Positions 33,701 through 46,256 of a stretch of 64,000 nt of DNA are shown in pieces; position 1 is the first letter of the stretch, and every line of letters starts with the position of its first letter. The stretch comes from Phoronis australis (taxonomy: Eukaryota; Phoronida; Phoronidae): assembly GCA_002633005.1 (NCBI GenBank), contig NMRA01000003.1, forward strand, positions 1,210,031 through 1,274,030, read 5' to 3'. The notes under the pieces were generated by a model. The model saw only the letters and a program-made list of their open reading frames with translations. It was not told the origin of the DNA and did no database searches. The translations under genes were made by a program, and so were the position numbers.

Positions 33701-34100
33701 CCAACAAAATAAATCCATACATTATAGAAATAGGGTCTGGAACTCGAATAACGCTGACTTTCAAGTTATCCAAAGTGCCATTTTTGGTGTCATTCAAAGT
33801 AAACTTGATTTCAGTTCGGCCAAGTTGTACCCCCTTTAAGGTGATATGACTCGAACACGTGGTTGAGTTGGGGCAGGGCTCCAACTTCATTTTCTCCATT
33901 AGAGGTACTGCGATGTCTTTGTGCATACTGTCAATCGACAGTAGAACTGCATCAGAGGCAGTGTAGTTGAACGAGATATTTTTGGCATAACCTTTATAGA
34001 TACCAGCTCCGGCCTTGTCAGGAAACAAGACGGGGTACGAATCGTTCTGAGCCTGGACAATGGCGACGAAAGTAAGCAAACCAATGGCGCGGGCGTTCAT
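30760..34100 (-). CDS. SLC10-family sodium/bile-acid-cotransporter-like protein with secreted N-terminal domain
   Basis: Three exons, complete: 34100-33576 (175 codons), 32921-32750 and 31445-30760, giving 460 residues. The splice sites are GTAAGC/TTTCAG and GTAGGC/TTGCAG, with phases 0 and 1. MNARAIGLLTFVAIVQAQ is a signal peptide. Residues 20 to about 140 form an extracellular domain with several N-glycosylation sequons (NDS, NIS, NYT, NST, NDT, NGT). The transport domain starts around SIMYGFILLALQ. The family signature TGCAPGGGTSN is at residues 197-207, followed by DGDVDLSITMT. Exon 3 supplies the remaining helices and an acidic cytoplasmic tail. The long ectodomain resembles SLC10A3/A5 (P3-like) more than the ileal or hepatic transporters; substrate unknown. 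Acceptor TTTCAG eight bases before the ATG implies a 5' non-coding exon. Confidence 0.9.
31858..31905. repeat. GTGCGT microsatellite-like tract in SLC10-like upstream sequence
   Basis: Alternating purine-pyrimidine run of GTGCGT, GTGTGT and GTACGT words within intron 2 of the transporter. It is imperfect and able to adopt Z-DNA. Confidence 0.6.
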
Positions 34101-34109
34101 GATGTGAAT

Positions 34110-34751
34110 CTGAAATAACAAGTCGGCAAAAATCGAAATGTGTTACTAAATCTGGGCCCTAGCAATTCTTATATAGTCTATGCGAAATAAAAGCGACGTT
34201 GACTGCAAAGAATACACTAGGTAGAATTTATTGTGATGTCGAACAAAACAAGGTCAATCAGTTATTGTCTTACGACATTAACTTGCTATACATAGGAACC
34301 TGACTTTTAATACAAATGACCATGAATCATTGTCTACCAAATGACTGCTCGATAAATGTGGGCGTTTTTTTTTTTATTGTTATTTTGGTGCTTGATAATA
34401 GCGCGCGACATCAAATTTCACTGTCAGATGTCATAGCAAACAGTAAGCAAACCCAAGTGGAGCCTTATGTTCCTACCTTCAGCGCGCCGTCGGCTTCTTG
34501 CAACAGACTGTATTGACTTCCTTATTTGGAAAGTCATCTGACTTGACTAGCCTGGTAAGTACTGTGGCGCGCTGCTGTGCATTTTATACAAACATTCACC
34601 ATCGCGGTATACGCGGACAGTTATAGCGGACATCAACGTAAAATGAAAAGTCAAAAGAGAATTATTGGGATTAGGTAACCAATCTATGCCCTTCTTGAGA
34701 GGGTCAGCCTTCGTTTCTAAGTGTTCGACGCTATTTCTATGACCTACCTAG
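34110..34751. other. 5' flank of the SLC10-like gene
   Basis: Should hold the 5' non-coding exon and promoter of the transporter. No TATA box or donor could be assigned with confidence. Confidence 0.35.
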
Positions 34752-35446
34752 CCTTGGTACAAAGCTGTATAATAAATATACAGCTTTGCACCGATGTTGG
34801 TAAAGAAGTGGTAAGATAAAATCTGACACAAAATTAGTGTCATTAAAAACTACATTCTTCTTTGAGTAAACTAAATTATTTAACGGTGTTGGAAAAAATG
34901 GCGTTCTTCCGTTATTCTGCTGCTGAAGTTGTGGAGCAATCTTTAAATAGCGACGGCTTTTGGCGCCATGAAATATTGCGTCACCTATTGGTCGGTTTCT
35001 TTTTTCGCCGATTCTTCAATCAACTATTCTTCTTTCACGAGGTTGCGTACACGTCACAACAAATTATTGCAACTGGTTTCACTTCATAATAAGTTTTTAG
35101 AATTTTGATACCGAAAAACCGAATTTCAGAAGAAATTTTGCTGCTGCCAAGCTATCATCATCTCCCGAGAGATGTCGCAAAAATTTAGGAAATGGCGCGT
35201 GCGCGTGACACGAACTTATTTTTTTCAAAACTACGACATGCTTTTAATTGTTAGAAAAGGCGGAGAGTTACGCAAGAAAATGACGTTTATTGCATTGTTT
35301 TTCACTTAAACGGCTGTAACAGGCAAGGTGAGTGTCGGTTGATTCAAGTTTCACGGCGCGGTGACGAGCAGAACTACCCTGGCTGTGTGCAATTTCGTGG
35401 TCTGCGGAAGAAATACACACAGTTGTACCTAGCTGTATTTTGACGA
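34752..35446 (+). mobile_element. Family R1 repeat, full copy
   Basis: Starts CCTTGGTACAAAGCTGTATA with an immediate palindrome (ACAAAGCTGTATA...TATACAGCTTTGC) and ends ...AGCTGTATTTTGACGA. Aligns over its whole length with the inverted copy at 58278-58996, and over its first 290 bp with 3838-4125. It has no conserved ORF and is a likely non-autonomous DNA element. The R6 repeat abuts its right end directly. Confidence 0.75.
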
Positions 35447-35942
35447 TAGAATGCCATCCAAAAGCAACCTATTTTATTTCAACTTACATCGAGTGGTTCC
35501 TTTCGACAACAGCTAATTCAGTTGTTTTACCTGCCACCTAACAGTAGACGGAGGCGTTGAAATTAACCAATGACGTAATCGGTTAGAACGCAGTCTGTTC
35601 AGCCGCCCACAACACGCTTATACTGGTGTCAACTTATCGGTTGAAGTCATCGTTTTACACCAATAAATCATCAAAATTCGATGCAAACCCTTACAACTAC
35701 ATCGAGTTCTTGAACAAACATGTTGTTTTATTTCACTGTTACGGATTTATAGGTATTTGAACGTACCGTAGCCTACAGAGTTCGGTATAGGCCAATTTAC
35801 CATGGTCGATCGCGGGAGTTTGGTTCTGTTTGGTGATAAATTCGAATCATTCTTCCGTGAAATACAGACATGGAAGCATAGCTGTGTGTTGTACTTTTAG
35901 ACTTGCGATTTTTTTAGTTCTAAACACACAAAACGCTTGTTA
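35447..35942. repeat. ~490-bp dispersed repeat (family R6), copy 2
   Basis: Aligns with 27185-27669 and ends at the same ACGCTTGTTA. Here it begins exactly where family R1 ends, so either one element inserted next to the other, or R6 is the internal part of a larger element. Confidence 0.75.
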
Positions 35943-36237
35943 CTCTCCGCCATTGACTTGGAACCGATGAGGCCCGGTCGCGGCCGCCGGGACTGGACAT
36001 CACGAACATAAACCAGCTTAAGTTGGAAACTAAAGCTCCAGTCACGAAGAGACTATAATAGTGAGCCAAAGAAATAATGTGCACGCAATTATTTAGGTGA
36101 ACTAGCCACGAAGCTGAAAATCTACTTACTTGTCGGGGGCCGCGAAGTCAGGTTTCCCTTCCACAGAACCGTCAGGGCAAAGGTTGTACAGTAACAATGA
36201 TTTGAATAATGTATTTGTATATCTAAATAAAGATTCC

Positions 36238-36495
36238 CCTAACATGTGACCATAGCATATAAATTCGAATGATTGTTTCACAACAGTTTTCTGTCAGCAA
36301 ACACTGAATTAGCATGCGCTCACACGTACGACCTCGGTGCCCGGTCAACGCAGTGGTTTATTCTCCTAACGTGTGACCATAGCATATTCACAACAGCTTT
36401 CTGTCAGCAACCACTGCGGTCACACGGCCTCGGTACCCGGTCAATTACCTTTGTTTCCCCGGCATCAAAAGCCGGTAACGCAGTGGTTTATTCAT
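36238..36495. repeat. Two-unit ~128-bp direct tandem repeat
   Basis: CCTAAC-TGTGACCATAGCATAT starts at 36238 and at 36365. Both units continue with TTCACAACAG-TTTCTGTCAGCAA, ACACG-CCTCGGT-CCCGGTCAA and CGCAGTGGTTTATTC. Unit 2 carries an extra TTACCTTTGTTTCCCCGGCA-like segment. Confidence 0.75.
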
Positions 36496-36711
36496 TGCTG
36501 GCTTCTCAAAGCATTTGCACTCACGAGCACTCCAAAGGCATTACAAATTGTATCTAATGAGACAGACTTTGTTTTAAGTTTTATAAAAGCATTGGTTAGG
36601 GTAAGAATAATTCATTTTGAAAGAGAACGCAGAATAATAAACGTCTACATGGCAACTCGCTCGGGGTCAATCCCGACTTAGTCGAGAGCTCATCCGACGA
36701 AGAGTTTTGTT

Positions 36712-37493
36712 TGTTTTTTTATAATGTTTATTACGAAATCTTCGATACAATGAATATACATAACCCAGAAAGCCCCAAGAGGCATTATATCTGGGTTACA
36801 AAAGTACAAAGAAATCTATATACAATTATTTTACACAAATACATAAAAAGAAATCTGTATACAATTATTTTACACAAATACATAATTTTAAAAAAAACTG
36901 TTGTTAAGATTACAATGACATATGATTACGAAAGTAAATAAATTATTTTCATACACATGTATACGATTCTATCCACTCACACATAGAAGTTTAATATTAT
37001 AAAGGAATTTTGATACTATTTCGAATAAAACCTTATTTTCATTTGGGTTGAGTTATTGACTTCCATATAGAAAAAAATTAATTTTGTTGTACACTTGAGT
37101 AATTTCAGAATACTTTTTATAAATATTGGGGTATTGTTCGATTGTCTGGAAAAGCTGTAACCTCTGCTCCTTGCATACCTCACAAGCAAAGAAGACATGA
37201 GCATTTGTCTGTGCGTCTCCACAGCAACACAGAGGCGAGATATTATTAAAATTACGTTTAAATTTCTCGTTGTTTAGGAATATACCGCATCTTGATCTGT
37301 ATAGGATTACTTCGTGGTTGCGGGGATGTAGGAACGATGTCAATGGGACTGGCAACTCTTGAGTAGTAGTATGCATTTTGAAGTTATTTTTTAGAGTGAC
37401 GATTGAAGTGCTTTCTTTTATTTTGGATGGTAAGGAATTCCAGTTGTCAATACAAGTTAATATGGTAGATTTCCTGAAGACTTGTTTTCTTTG
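36712..37493 (-). mobile_element. LINE 3' end with reverse-transcriptase C-terminal fragment
   Basis: A minus-strand frame (from about 37490 to 37053) encodes FRKSTILTCIDNWNSLP, KIKESTSIVTLKNNFK, then RSRCGIFLNNEKF and LCCCGDAQTNAHVFFACEVC, stopping after FFLYGSQ. The NWNSLP...FK...RS-C-LN...C-CG...HVFFAC pattern is that of the C-terminal zinc-binding tail of non-LTR retrotransposon ORF2 proteins. Only the 3' end is present, so it is 5'-truncated. Sequence before 37494 in this frame is antisense to the neighbouring copy and does not belong to it. Confidence 0.75.
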
Positions 37494-37905
37494 CTTGTGA
37501 GGTATGCAAGGAGGAGAGTGTACAGCTCTTCCAGGCACTCGAACAATACCCAAATGTTTATAAAAAAATTCTGAAATTCCGCAATTGTACAACAAAATTA
37601 ATTTCTTTCTATATGGATGTCAAGAACTTAACTCAAACGAAAATAAGGTTTTATTTGAAATAGTATCAGAATTTCTTTATAACATTAAATCTCTTTGTGT
37701 GAGTGGATAGAATTTTATACATCTGTATGAAAATGAATTATTTTCATTCGTTGTCATACATCATTTTTTTTTACTTATGTATTCGTATATAATCATTGTA
37801 TATAGACTTCTTTGTATTTTTTTACCCAGATCTAATGCCTCTTGGCGCTTTCTGGGTTATGTATATTCATTGTATTCTGAAGATTTCGTAATAAACATTA
37901 AAAAA
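37494..37905 (+). mobile_element. Second LINE 3' end, inverted head-to-head
   Basis: From TGTGAGGTATGCAAGGAG onward it aligns with the reverse complement of the minus-strand LINE tail: the same ...QYPN-YKK coding end, the same 3'UTR (GTGTGAGTGGATAGAAT, TTCTGGGTTATGTATATTCA) and the same end near AATAAACATTA. A one-base deletion after the YKK codons shifts its frame. Both copies keep their 3' ends, so this is not simple twin-priming inversion of one insertion. Confidence 0.75.
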
Positions 37906-39924
37906 AGTTCTTCATTGTGTAGTAAACATTACGTAAGTGCGCAGTTCGGGGTCGTTTTCCTAGTAGAAAAGTGAGGTCGAGCGTGAGACGAAGAGTTCAC
38001 GGGTCGGATCGTTATGTTTCACAGGCTATCAGTTCGAACCGGAATACACTGATCAAGAAATACTAGAGATGCGCCGTGAACATGCACAGGCAACGGAACG
38101 TATAGATAGGAAGCCACTGTTCGTCAGAAAAATCACTGTCGACGAAATGCCGCGGCCACAGACACAGAGAGGTTTCACGGCATCATATTTGCTATTAACA
38201 GCATACTTTTCATATTCTTCATTACCGCGAGCCACTTCCTAAGCATTTTGGGCTCTCGAGGAAGTCGAAAAAACGATATACCTGCTTTCTTCACAGCTTC
38301 ATAGTTCGGACAAGCGGGAACAATGCACCACAATATGGCATTCACTCTGCATATGAACCACTGACGTCACTACGTCGTTTCTCACCTTCCTCTCAGGTTA
38401 ACGCGACACCTCTCGGCAAGGTGAGGTCGACAGCATAAGAGGCGATGTGGAAAGAGACCGATTAAGACTGTAAAAAAACTAATTAAATCGGGTGGCATTC
38501 TCTTTTGAGGTGTGGCTTGAATCAAACGGCACGAAGAGACCTATTGTCTTAAATTGTTCCTACCAATCAAAGTTATTTCACCAAGCCAACAAAAACATAC
38601 ATCATATTCACCATCTAGTAAAATTTCTAAGAGGCAATAGTGATTTTGAATTTGGCGCACATGCGCATTCTTATACTGTGTGACGCTGTCTGAGCTAAAC
38701 CGTTAGCTCACGATATTTAAAGTTGCGTAATCAGCAACAATAAAATTCGTAAAGCTGAACAGAATTGCTCGAATTTATTCCACACAACGCTTATTCAACT
38801 GTTGTTCAGAGCTTTTTCATCAGAAATACTTCACTTTTACGTGACTGTCCTTTTCTTTTGTATTTGTTTTCGTAAAAGTCTACGAACGGGGGAACCCCTC
38901 GACCTCCGTGATTGCTGAATCACATGTCCTTCAGGTACAGCCTTACTCACGAACCCACTTTGCTGTGCGCGTAATTTTAGATTTCAGGCAAATTCCAGCA
39001 ACTTAGTGTTAACCTGCTAACAGTTACCTCCGAAAAACTGCATTAAGTCATCGGGTTTTCCAGGCGGATTTGACCATTTAGAATAGCGAACTTTATATAA
39101 TGCCGCGACTGATTGGCCGAAGTGACTCGAAAATTTTCGATACTCAACGTAGGATTTCAGTCGAGAATTAGTCAAAGATTGGCACATTATAAACTCCTCA
39201 AAAACAATTTTAGGTTTACGCTTAAAATAATATCAAACGAAAAACCATGCATATCAAGATATTTCGGGAAGGCGGAAGGCGAATGCTTACACACCAGATG
39301 TCTGCCAAAACTCATTTCTGGAAATGTTCAGCTCATCTCGCACCGCCCCGCGCTCCATTCGATGCTTGTTCTAAAGAGGTTAATCTTTCAACGTGCTTCC
39401 GCCCCTCCCCTCTTTTTCCCCGTACACTGTCAAGAGATAAGCTCTTGGCTTTTAATTGTGATCAGCACCACACCCTCCGTCGCCCTAGTCGGCCGGCAAC
39501 ATATATACAGATACATGTTCAGGATGTTTAAGCAGTGTAATACAAGGACTACGTCTAGACTGTAGGATAAGGTTTGCATCAGTGCGCCGCATTTAGAGCA
39601 AACAACACCAGAGCAGACCTCTACACGAAAGAGTGAGCATATAAAGCTGTTATTGGGCAGTCTCAGCGTAGTATAATTTTGAAGTGGGGACCAAGCTATG
39701 TCCTTTTTTTGTCGGGAGGGCCATCCGTCGTCGCTAAGTAACTCAACGTCGTTTTTAAGGCCAGTCAGCCAGACGAGATCGAAGTCGTTAGTCTCCACTA
39801 GAAATTAGCATGGTAAGAATCGGCTTACCTATAGTGAATGCGTGATACATGACTTGGTTCAAAGTCACGCAAAATGACAGAAAACCTTCTGTTGGCGTAT
39901 GGTGACAGTAGTAACTAAGCAGCA
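37906..39924. other. Intergenic, nothing recognised
   Basis: Holds overlapping open frames on both strands at 39113-39798. None has a convincing start, splice structure or homology. Confidence 0.4.
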
Positions 39925-40490
39925 ACTATTCGTTCTTGTGAGAACCCGGGCTGGACTTTGTTGATGTTCAGAGAGCAAAATAATTTGAAACGCACAAACG
40001 ACTGTAGAACAAGGAAACTGCTTTGATCCAAAAAGCAATTGTTTGTACTTTCCCCTTGTCGAATTAAGTTTCAGTTGTCATGCTGCCATGAAGTTACAAA
40101 TCATCCAATGATATATGTACTGAGGTATCTTGAAGCGTAAACATCAGAGAGTACACGGGCGTTTTCATTAAACCTCATCAACCCACTGTCAGTTAGGAAG
40201 GTCATCTTACCTCACAGATATCACGGATTTCTCAAAGTTAAACTCTAAATTCTCCGAGCCACTATTTCTGTCGCTATTTTTGTACATGTAGACTGTCCGT
40301 CGTGCAGCTTCTGCGTATGAAATAACGTTGAGCAGTATTGCCCTATACGTCAATGGCTCAGTAATACTGCACGGGTTGGTCCTTAAAAAATATTCTCCCC
40401 TATTGTTAGTAAAGACGTCTGGTGGCTCGCAGCCAAATGTATAGTGTGTATTATTTTACATTCAACGTGTTTAAACACGATCTAAATTCA
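39925..40490. repeat. 566-bp tandem duplication, copy 1
   Basis: Nearly identical to 40492-41056, with a small number of substitutions and a two-base TA indel near 40110. The copies are joined by a single N at 40491. Confidence 0.9.
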
Positions 40491-40491
40491 N

Positions 40492-41056
40492 ACTATTCGT
40501 TCTTGTGAGAACCCGGGCTGAACTTTGTTGATGTTTGGAGAGCAAAATAATTTGAAACGCACAAACGACTGTAGAACATGGAAACTGCTTTGATCCAAAA
40601 AGCAATTGTTTGTACTTTCCCTTTGTCGAATTAAGTTTCAGTTGTCATGCTGCCATGAAGTTACAAATCATCCAATGATATGTACTGAGGTATCTTGAAG
40701 CGTAAACATCAGAGAGTACACGGGCGTTTTCATAAAACCTCATCACCCCACTGTCAGTTAGGAAGGTCATCTTACCTCACAGGTATCACGGATTTCTCAA
40801 AGTTAAGCTCTAAATTCTCCGAGCCACTATTTCTGTCGCTATTTTTTTTCATGTAGTCTGTCCGTCGTACAGCTTCTGCGTATGAAATAACGTTGAACAG
40901 TATTGACCTATACGTCAATGGCTCGGTAATTCTGCACGGGTTGGTCCTTAAAAAATATTCTCCCCTATTGTTAGTAAAGACGTCTGGTGGCTCGCAGCCA
41001 AATGTATAGTGTGTATTATTTTACATTCAACGTGTTTAAACACGATCTAAATTCAG
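40492..41056. repeat. 566-bp tandem duplication, copy 2
   Basis: Starts ACTATTCGTTCTTGTGAGAA right after the N, and ends at the same CACGATCTAAATTCA as copy 1 before unique sequence resumes. Confidence 0.9.
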
Positions 41057-44000
41057 AACATTGTGTTAATGAATTCGCTGTACTTTTGGGCATAAAAATG
41101 TATTCATCAAGTTGTCAGAATGACAAGGGGTAAGACATGGCGTTTAATCTGTTAAAGATAACGTGATTCACTGCAACACTTGGTTAGTGGATACCATATT
41201 CGTGAGCAAGATCAACAGTGTGGCATTCTAGTAGGACAAAAAGCTTAGTTGGTTCTGGTCTTTACGCCGGCTCGTTTTGAGACGTGTGGTTTGTCACTAA
41301 AGATTTAAATATGGTCTTGCGCCCACTTCACAATTGCTGAATAGAGATTAAGCCTAGTAATTATGAGTGCATTCTAAAAATAATTCATAAAATTTTCTCT
41401 GTAATTATCAGTTATGTCCGTATTCTAAAAGACTTTGCTCCAGTGAAACTTAATTTTCAGAGCTGCGTGGAACGTAAGACCAAATTTCTGATTTGAGTCT
41501 TGGTCACTTTTTGGGACTGCGCGCTCACTGACTAATTTAGATTTAAAAAAAAGCGTCCGCCCACATCATTTTCAGCCAAGGTCGCGTTTTTTGGAAAAGG
41601 CTCCACAAAGGTAAGTAAACAAAGGTAAGCGAGGTTTGAAACCCCGTAATTTTCCAAGCGATGATTTAAAAAACCATGCATCTTTTTTCCTCGTCTGAGT
41701 TAGAGAGAACTAGAGAAGAGCGGGAAAAGTTAGAAATGAGATACCGAACTTGCCAAGGCTTTAATTGATTGGTGGAATATTCTGGAAGAGAATTGGAGGA
41801 CGTAAAGTCGAACAATTAACTTGACAAAGTTGTATTGAATAGCTAAGTTCATCAATTAAAGACAACGATCAACTGTTTGCGATCGATTGTCAAAGTTCGA
41901 CAGCAACATTTCCTTTCCGTTCCTTTAGACATTTGTGAAATATAGGTCACGTGGCACTTTGTAATGAATATTTATTAGCCGTCCTCGTAAGACTGGTCTA
42001 GTTTTGTCAAACGTTATTTGTCTACTAAAAAGTAAACGTGGTTGTTAAAAAATACAAACTTTGCAAAACCACGTAAAATTTTGTTTAGTTTCAATTCTTA
42101 ACGATTGAAAATCAATCAAAAAAGGTAAAAACAGGTATTCAGCCACTTTAAGGAATCAGCTATGACGTCAAGGAGACAAGTTGCTAAATTACACAATGGA
42201 ATCACTTCAGACGTTTGCACAGTGTAAATATTTCTTACATTGACCTTATTACAATGTTTTACAGCATTCTTGGGTATTTGAAGAGCACTTGAAGATTTTT
42301 CATTTATTTATTAACCCTTGAAGATATCATCCCAAGGGTAAAAGTAAATGGGCGACTGGCTTTTGACAAACATGACACTCATCCTACCCGCAAACCGAAC
42401 TTTCGCTAAAGAGATGTTCTACTGATTGCGTAAAAATGCTTTGCTTTTTTCTGCCGTAAATTTAGTGAAGACGAGAATTATTGCGTTAAATACGAGTTTC
42501 CTTTGAAAATTAATTAGAGGTGGTATTTTGAAAGTAAAAAACTTATATTGGTTTTAATTTATTAAAATCTCTTAGTACACTTTAAAATAATTGTTGACCG
42601 AATCAACCCAGGCCTTGAAAGTTGTCTTGATAATCTAAAAATAATATTAACAAACGTTACGTTTGAGATATTCGATATAATGCAATTATTACGAAATGAA
42701 TATTAACTGCTTGTTATTTACAAGGATAACGACGAAGTACAGCATTTAATTTTGAAAAAAAATTAATTTAATTTTGAAACAATTTAAAGCGGCTACAAGT
42801 CCACCATCCTCGTGAAAACCAGTTTTTTAATTAGACCACCTACCGGTCTTAATTTTTTCCGTTGTCAAATTGGAATTGATTTTAGGGCATCGCAAGCACT
42901 GACCGCTCATTACAGCTTGAGGACCAGTTTTACAAGTTTACTCGTTATGCGCCGACCAGCTTTTTGCAAACCAGCCCGGAAATCATTTCCCATCTGACTC
43001 TGGAGCATTTAGTTGACACCAATTTCGCAGCAGCAAGTGGTCTAAATTAGAGGTCTTGCATTTTTTTCTTTTAAATACTGCATACCTAAAAGCACGACCT
43101 AAGTAAGGCAAGTAGGGTTCGAAACGCCATTTTTGCCAAGTGATGAGTAAAAAAGTAAATCTCGCATCAACTTACAGCTACAACGGTTTAATAAATGGTT
43201 GCAGCTATTACGTTGCTGTCTACTTACAAGCGCAGATCGACTTGGAGCACAAAAATGAGCAAAGAAACGTGCAGTCCCAGTCACATGATGCAGACAGCTC
43301 TTGTGAGAGAAAAATTTGCTGCGAATGAATTTCCCTCTGGCCACACAGTACGCCCTAAGACACCGCACGCGTACGCTTTATATAACCGAGTAGGCCAACA
43401 TGCATATCAATAAACAATAGAATTTATCCAAAGAATCACCATAGTGGTATTCGCCATGCACAGATTCTTTCTAACTGCAATATATGTTTTTCCTGGAATC
43501 AATTAAAGTCACCCCTTAATGGGTCCTAAATGTCTCGACGGATGTGTGGAAAGTCCTACGACGTAACAGCATTCCAAAGAATACGCAATGTTTCCAAAAT
43601 ATTAACGCAAAAGGCGTTTGTACGAAAAATAAACTGATTTATGAAATAGACGACCTCATTCTTTATGGTTAGTTGTAATATGACAGATGTAAACATGCAA
43701 AGGTAACGGCAAAAATACGGAAATGCGGAATTTGGGGCTATCATTTGCTCTCGCCCATATATCATGATTTCTAGCGCTTTCTGGTCATACCTCTTATTGT
43801 TGTACATTGTATTTTTCATTATATACATTTAGTTAAATCCAAATACGTTTGCGGTTAAAAACTCTAAAAACGGGGGTCCTTAGATTTTTTGCATGGATAC
43901 AAAATACTCCAACATTTGGTGCAACAAAATTGTATGGAAATCTTACAAGAAGATGTTTAAAAGCGTACTTTGATATAGATTATATAGATTATTTTTATAA

Positions 44001-45103
44001 ACATAACCTGTTGGGTGAAAACAATTGCCCCTTCCGAATTGTTACAGAAAACAGCATTGAAAGTTAAACACAAACTGTTTTCTTCGCTTGCTTTAATTTA
44101 TCAAAATCAACAACCGTTTGGTCATTAGTTTCTCAAGGAAACCTCCTAAGGCATGTTTGTAACGATCGTATGAGCAGCGTGTGGAAACCCCAACCTCGTT
44201 CAAACGGGATATCATCAGTGCAGTGCAACAAAAATTTGCAAGAGTTAGTGTTTGGTCTCTTGTCAATAGCCTGACGTGGAATGCAAACTCAAATGATGAA
44301 AACGACACTTTTGGGTGCTGAAAATTGAGGCGAATATTTTACATCTAGGTGCAAATCTTGCATCGTGAAGCAGAAGGTCGAGTTACAATTACCTAAAACT
44401 AACAACAGTTTGCATTGTTACATACGACACTATCAGAGTATTATCAGGAAGAGATAACCTGGTATTACGTAATGGCGGTATCTACCCACTTACGGGAGTT
44501 TTCAGCTTGTTGAATGCTAGTAGTGTAGTTGCATTAAGTGCAGCTTAACGAAGTTGTCACATTTCCAGTAAAGGGTCACATTTCTCACACTTGAAGGAAA
44601 GGGAAAGCTGGGCCCCTAAGGAAAGGAGACTACCGAACATTGACCAAGTGCCCACCCGGCCACACTGCTACAGGGGGCCTGAAATATGCCTTTGGACCTC
44701 GGTTAGATTTAATCCGCCAGCGTTCCGAGGGACTGTTCCTATAGACTGATGACTGATTACTTGGTTACGAACTCTGTTTTCTTTGTTCAATAATCCGAAG
44801 GATCTATAGTCCGAAAGGACTATATTCTGAATGTACGATTAAAAGTAAGAAAGCCGATTCATCGGACAAGAACAAAAACGTCATTTAAAAATCCGATTAT
44901 AGTCTGTTTGCTTGGGAAATTCTGCGAGGATGGTATGCCAACATCTGACGATAGCAATCGTGGGCCGTGCGAGCGCTGTGGACTGTTTTGTCGTGTGAAA
45001 TAATGGTGTCATCTAATGCAACTGTGCCATTTTTGGCGGGAGTGTTCCGACTTTTGAATGCAGGTCTCGCGTCCTGCCACACCATCAAAATGCCCCGCTT
45101 CTT
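41057..45103. other. Intergenic, nothing recognised
   Basis: About 4 kb of AT-rich sequence with only short frames. No exon, RNA or repeat family was identified. Confidence 0.4.
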
Positions 45104-45147
45104 GACACACGCACACACACACGCACACGCACACACGCACACACACC
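45104..45147. repeat. (CA)/(CACACG) microsatellite
   Basis: An imperfect ACACGCACAC run. Cysteine- and histidine-rich reading frames here are artefacts of it. Confidence 0.85.
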
Positions 45148-45352
45148 GAAATTAACTGTTGGTGAATGATATATTTCGATCTGTTACTCGACTGACCCCT
45201 ATTTCCCGCTCAATCACAAAAACGCCATGGTCGCGTATTTGAGTTGCATTTGACCCTCGCGTTTTACCGCACATGAATTCAGGTGTCCCGCTTTAGATCA
45301 TACAGATGTCCCTCTTTTTGAATAAAACTGCCCCGTCTTTTCATTTCCGAAT

Positions 45353-46255
45353 GTTGACAACTATGTGAATTGTTTCCCATATTTTTTCAGGTATTTATTA
45401 TCATTTATAAACAAGTACAAAAACAAACAAACAAATAACTACATCCACTCATTCACGCATGCACACCTCAGGAGAGACCCTTCTCATATCTCGTATAAAG
45501 TAAAATAACACGGCGTTAACATGAACACTAAAATTTTCCCATTTCACAGAAAAACAAAATTTTATGTGCAATTGATTTTTTATCATTATTAAATTGCTGA
45601 ATAAACTCAAAAAGTATTTGGTTCGTTATTTTTTCCATCATCAGATTATTTTAGAGAAATTAAAAAGTTTAAACGTCCGGAAATCTGGAGTACGGCCGTT
45701 CTGGAATATAGATACTTCGCAAGAAAGGCATAAATGTTTCGAGTAGTGTCGGCCTTTTGGAAGTTGCAGTTGCGTGACCAAACTGTCTGAATTCACACAG
45801 CACGTTAATGAATGTAGGCCTACTATCGGACGGCATGGAGTTCAGGGTAATTAGTGACCATACATGTCACATAAAAATAAGTGGTTTTGCATGGTTTGAA
45901 AGTGTTGCAGGAAGTATCTAAATGGATACAGATAAAAATGCTATAACAGATTTAAAATACAAAGTCACGTCGTGCATCTTACCTTTCGCCCAAATGTGAT
46001 ATTATGATACGTCACGTCCCGATCAGGTACAGAGTCTATGCACTCTCACAGGTTGACGTTGACACCTTTAGTGTTTGTTCAACGAAGTACCGCTTTTAGT
46101 TTTGTTGGCCGACGTCATATTTGCAAGGTCTTTGTCGAGAGCTTCATAATCGCATTTTACGACCTAATGACATTTATATCAAGGTAACCGTTGGCAACTG
46201 AAAGGAAAATGTCGTTTGTAAAATTTAGGGCGTGAATTACACGATCGTCTCACTT
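45353..46255. repeat. 903-bp tandem duplication, copy 1
   Basis: Starts GTTGACAACTATGTGAATTG and ends ACACGATCGTCTCACTT. It is almost identical to 46257-47161, with scattered SNP-like differences and a two-base AA indel near 46805. Confidence 0.92.
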
Positions 46256-46256
46256 N

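Noticed and set aside
37494-37595. First ~34 codons of the LINE tail frame (MLYNCGISEFFYK...)
   Set aside because: This part is antisense to the neighbouring inverted LINE copy, so the frame extension is accidental.
39113-39798. Overlapping 150- and 122-codon frames on opposite strands
   Set aside because: No ATG at the minus-strand start, no homology, and the two strands cannot both be coding; no splice evidence.
44897-45155. Cysteine- and histidine-rich frames on both strands
   Set aside because: They are produced by the CA/CACACG microsatellite.
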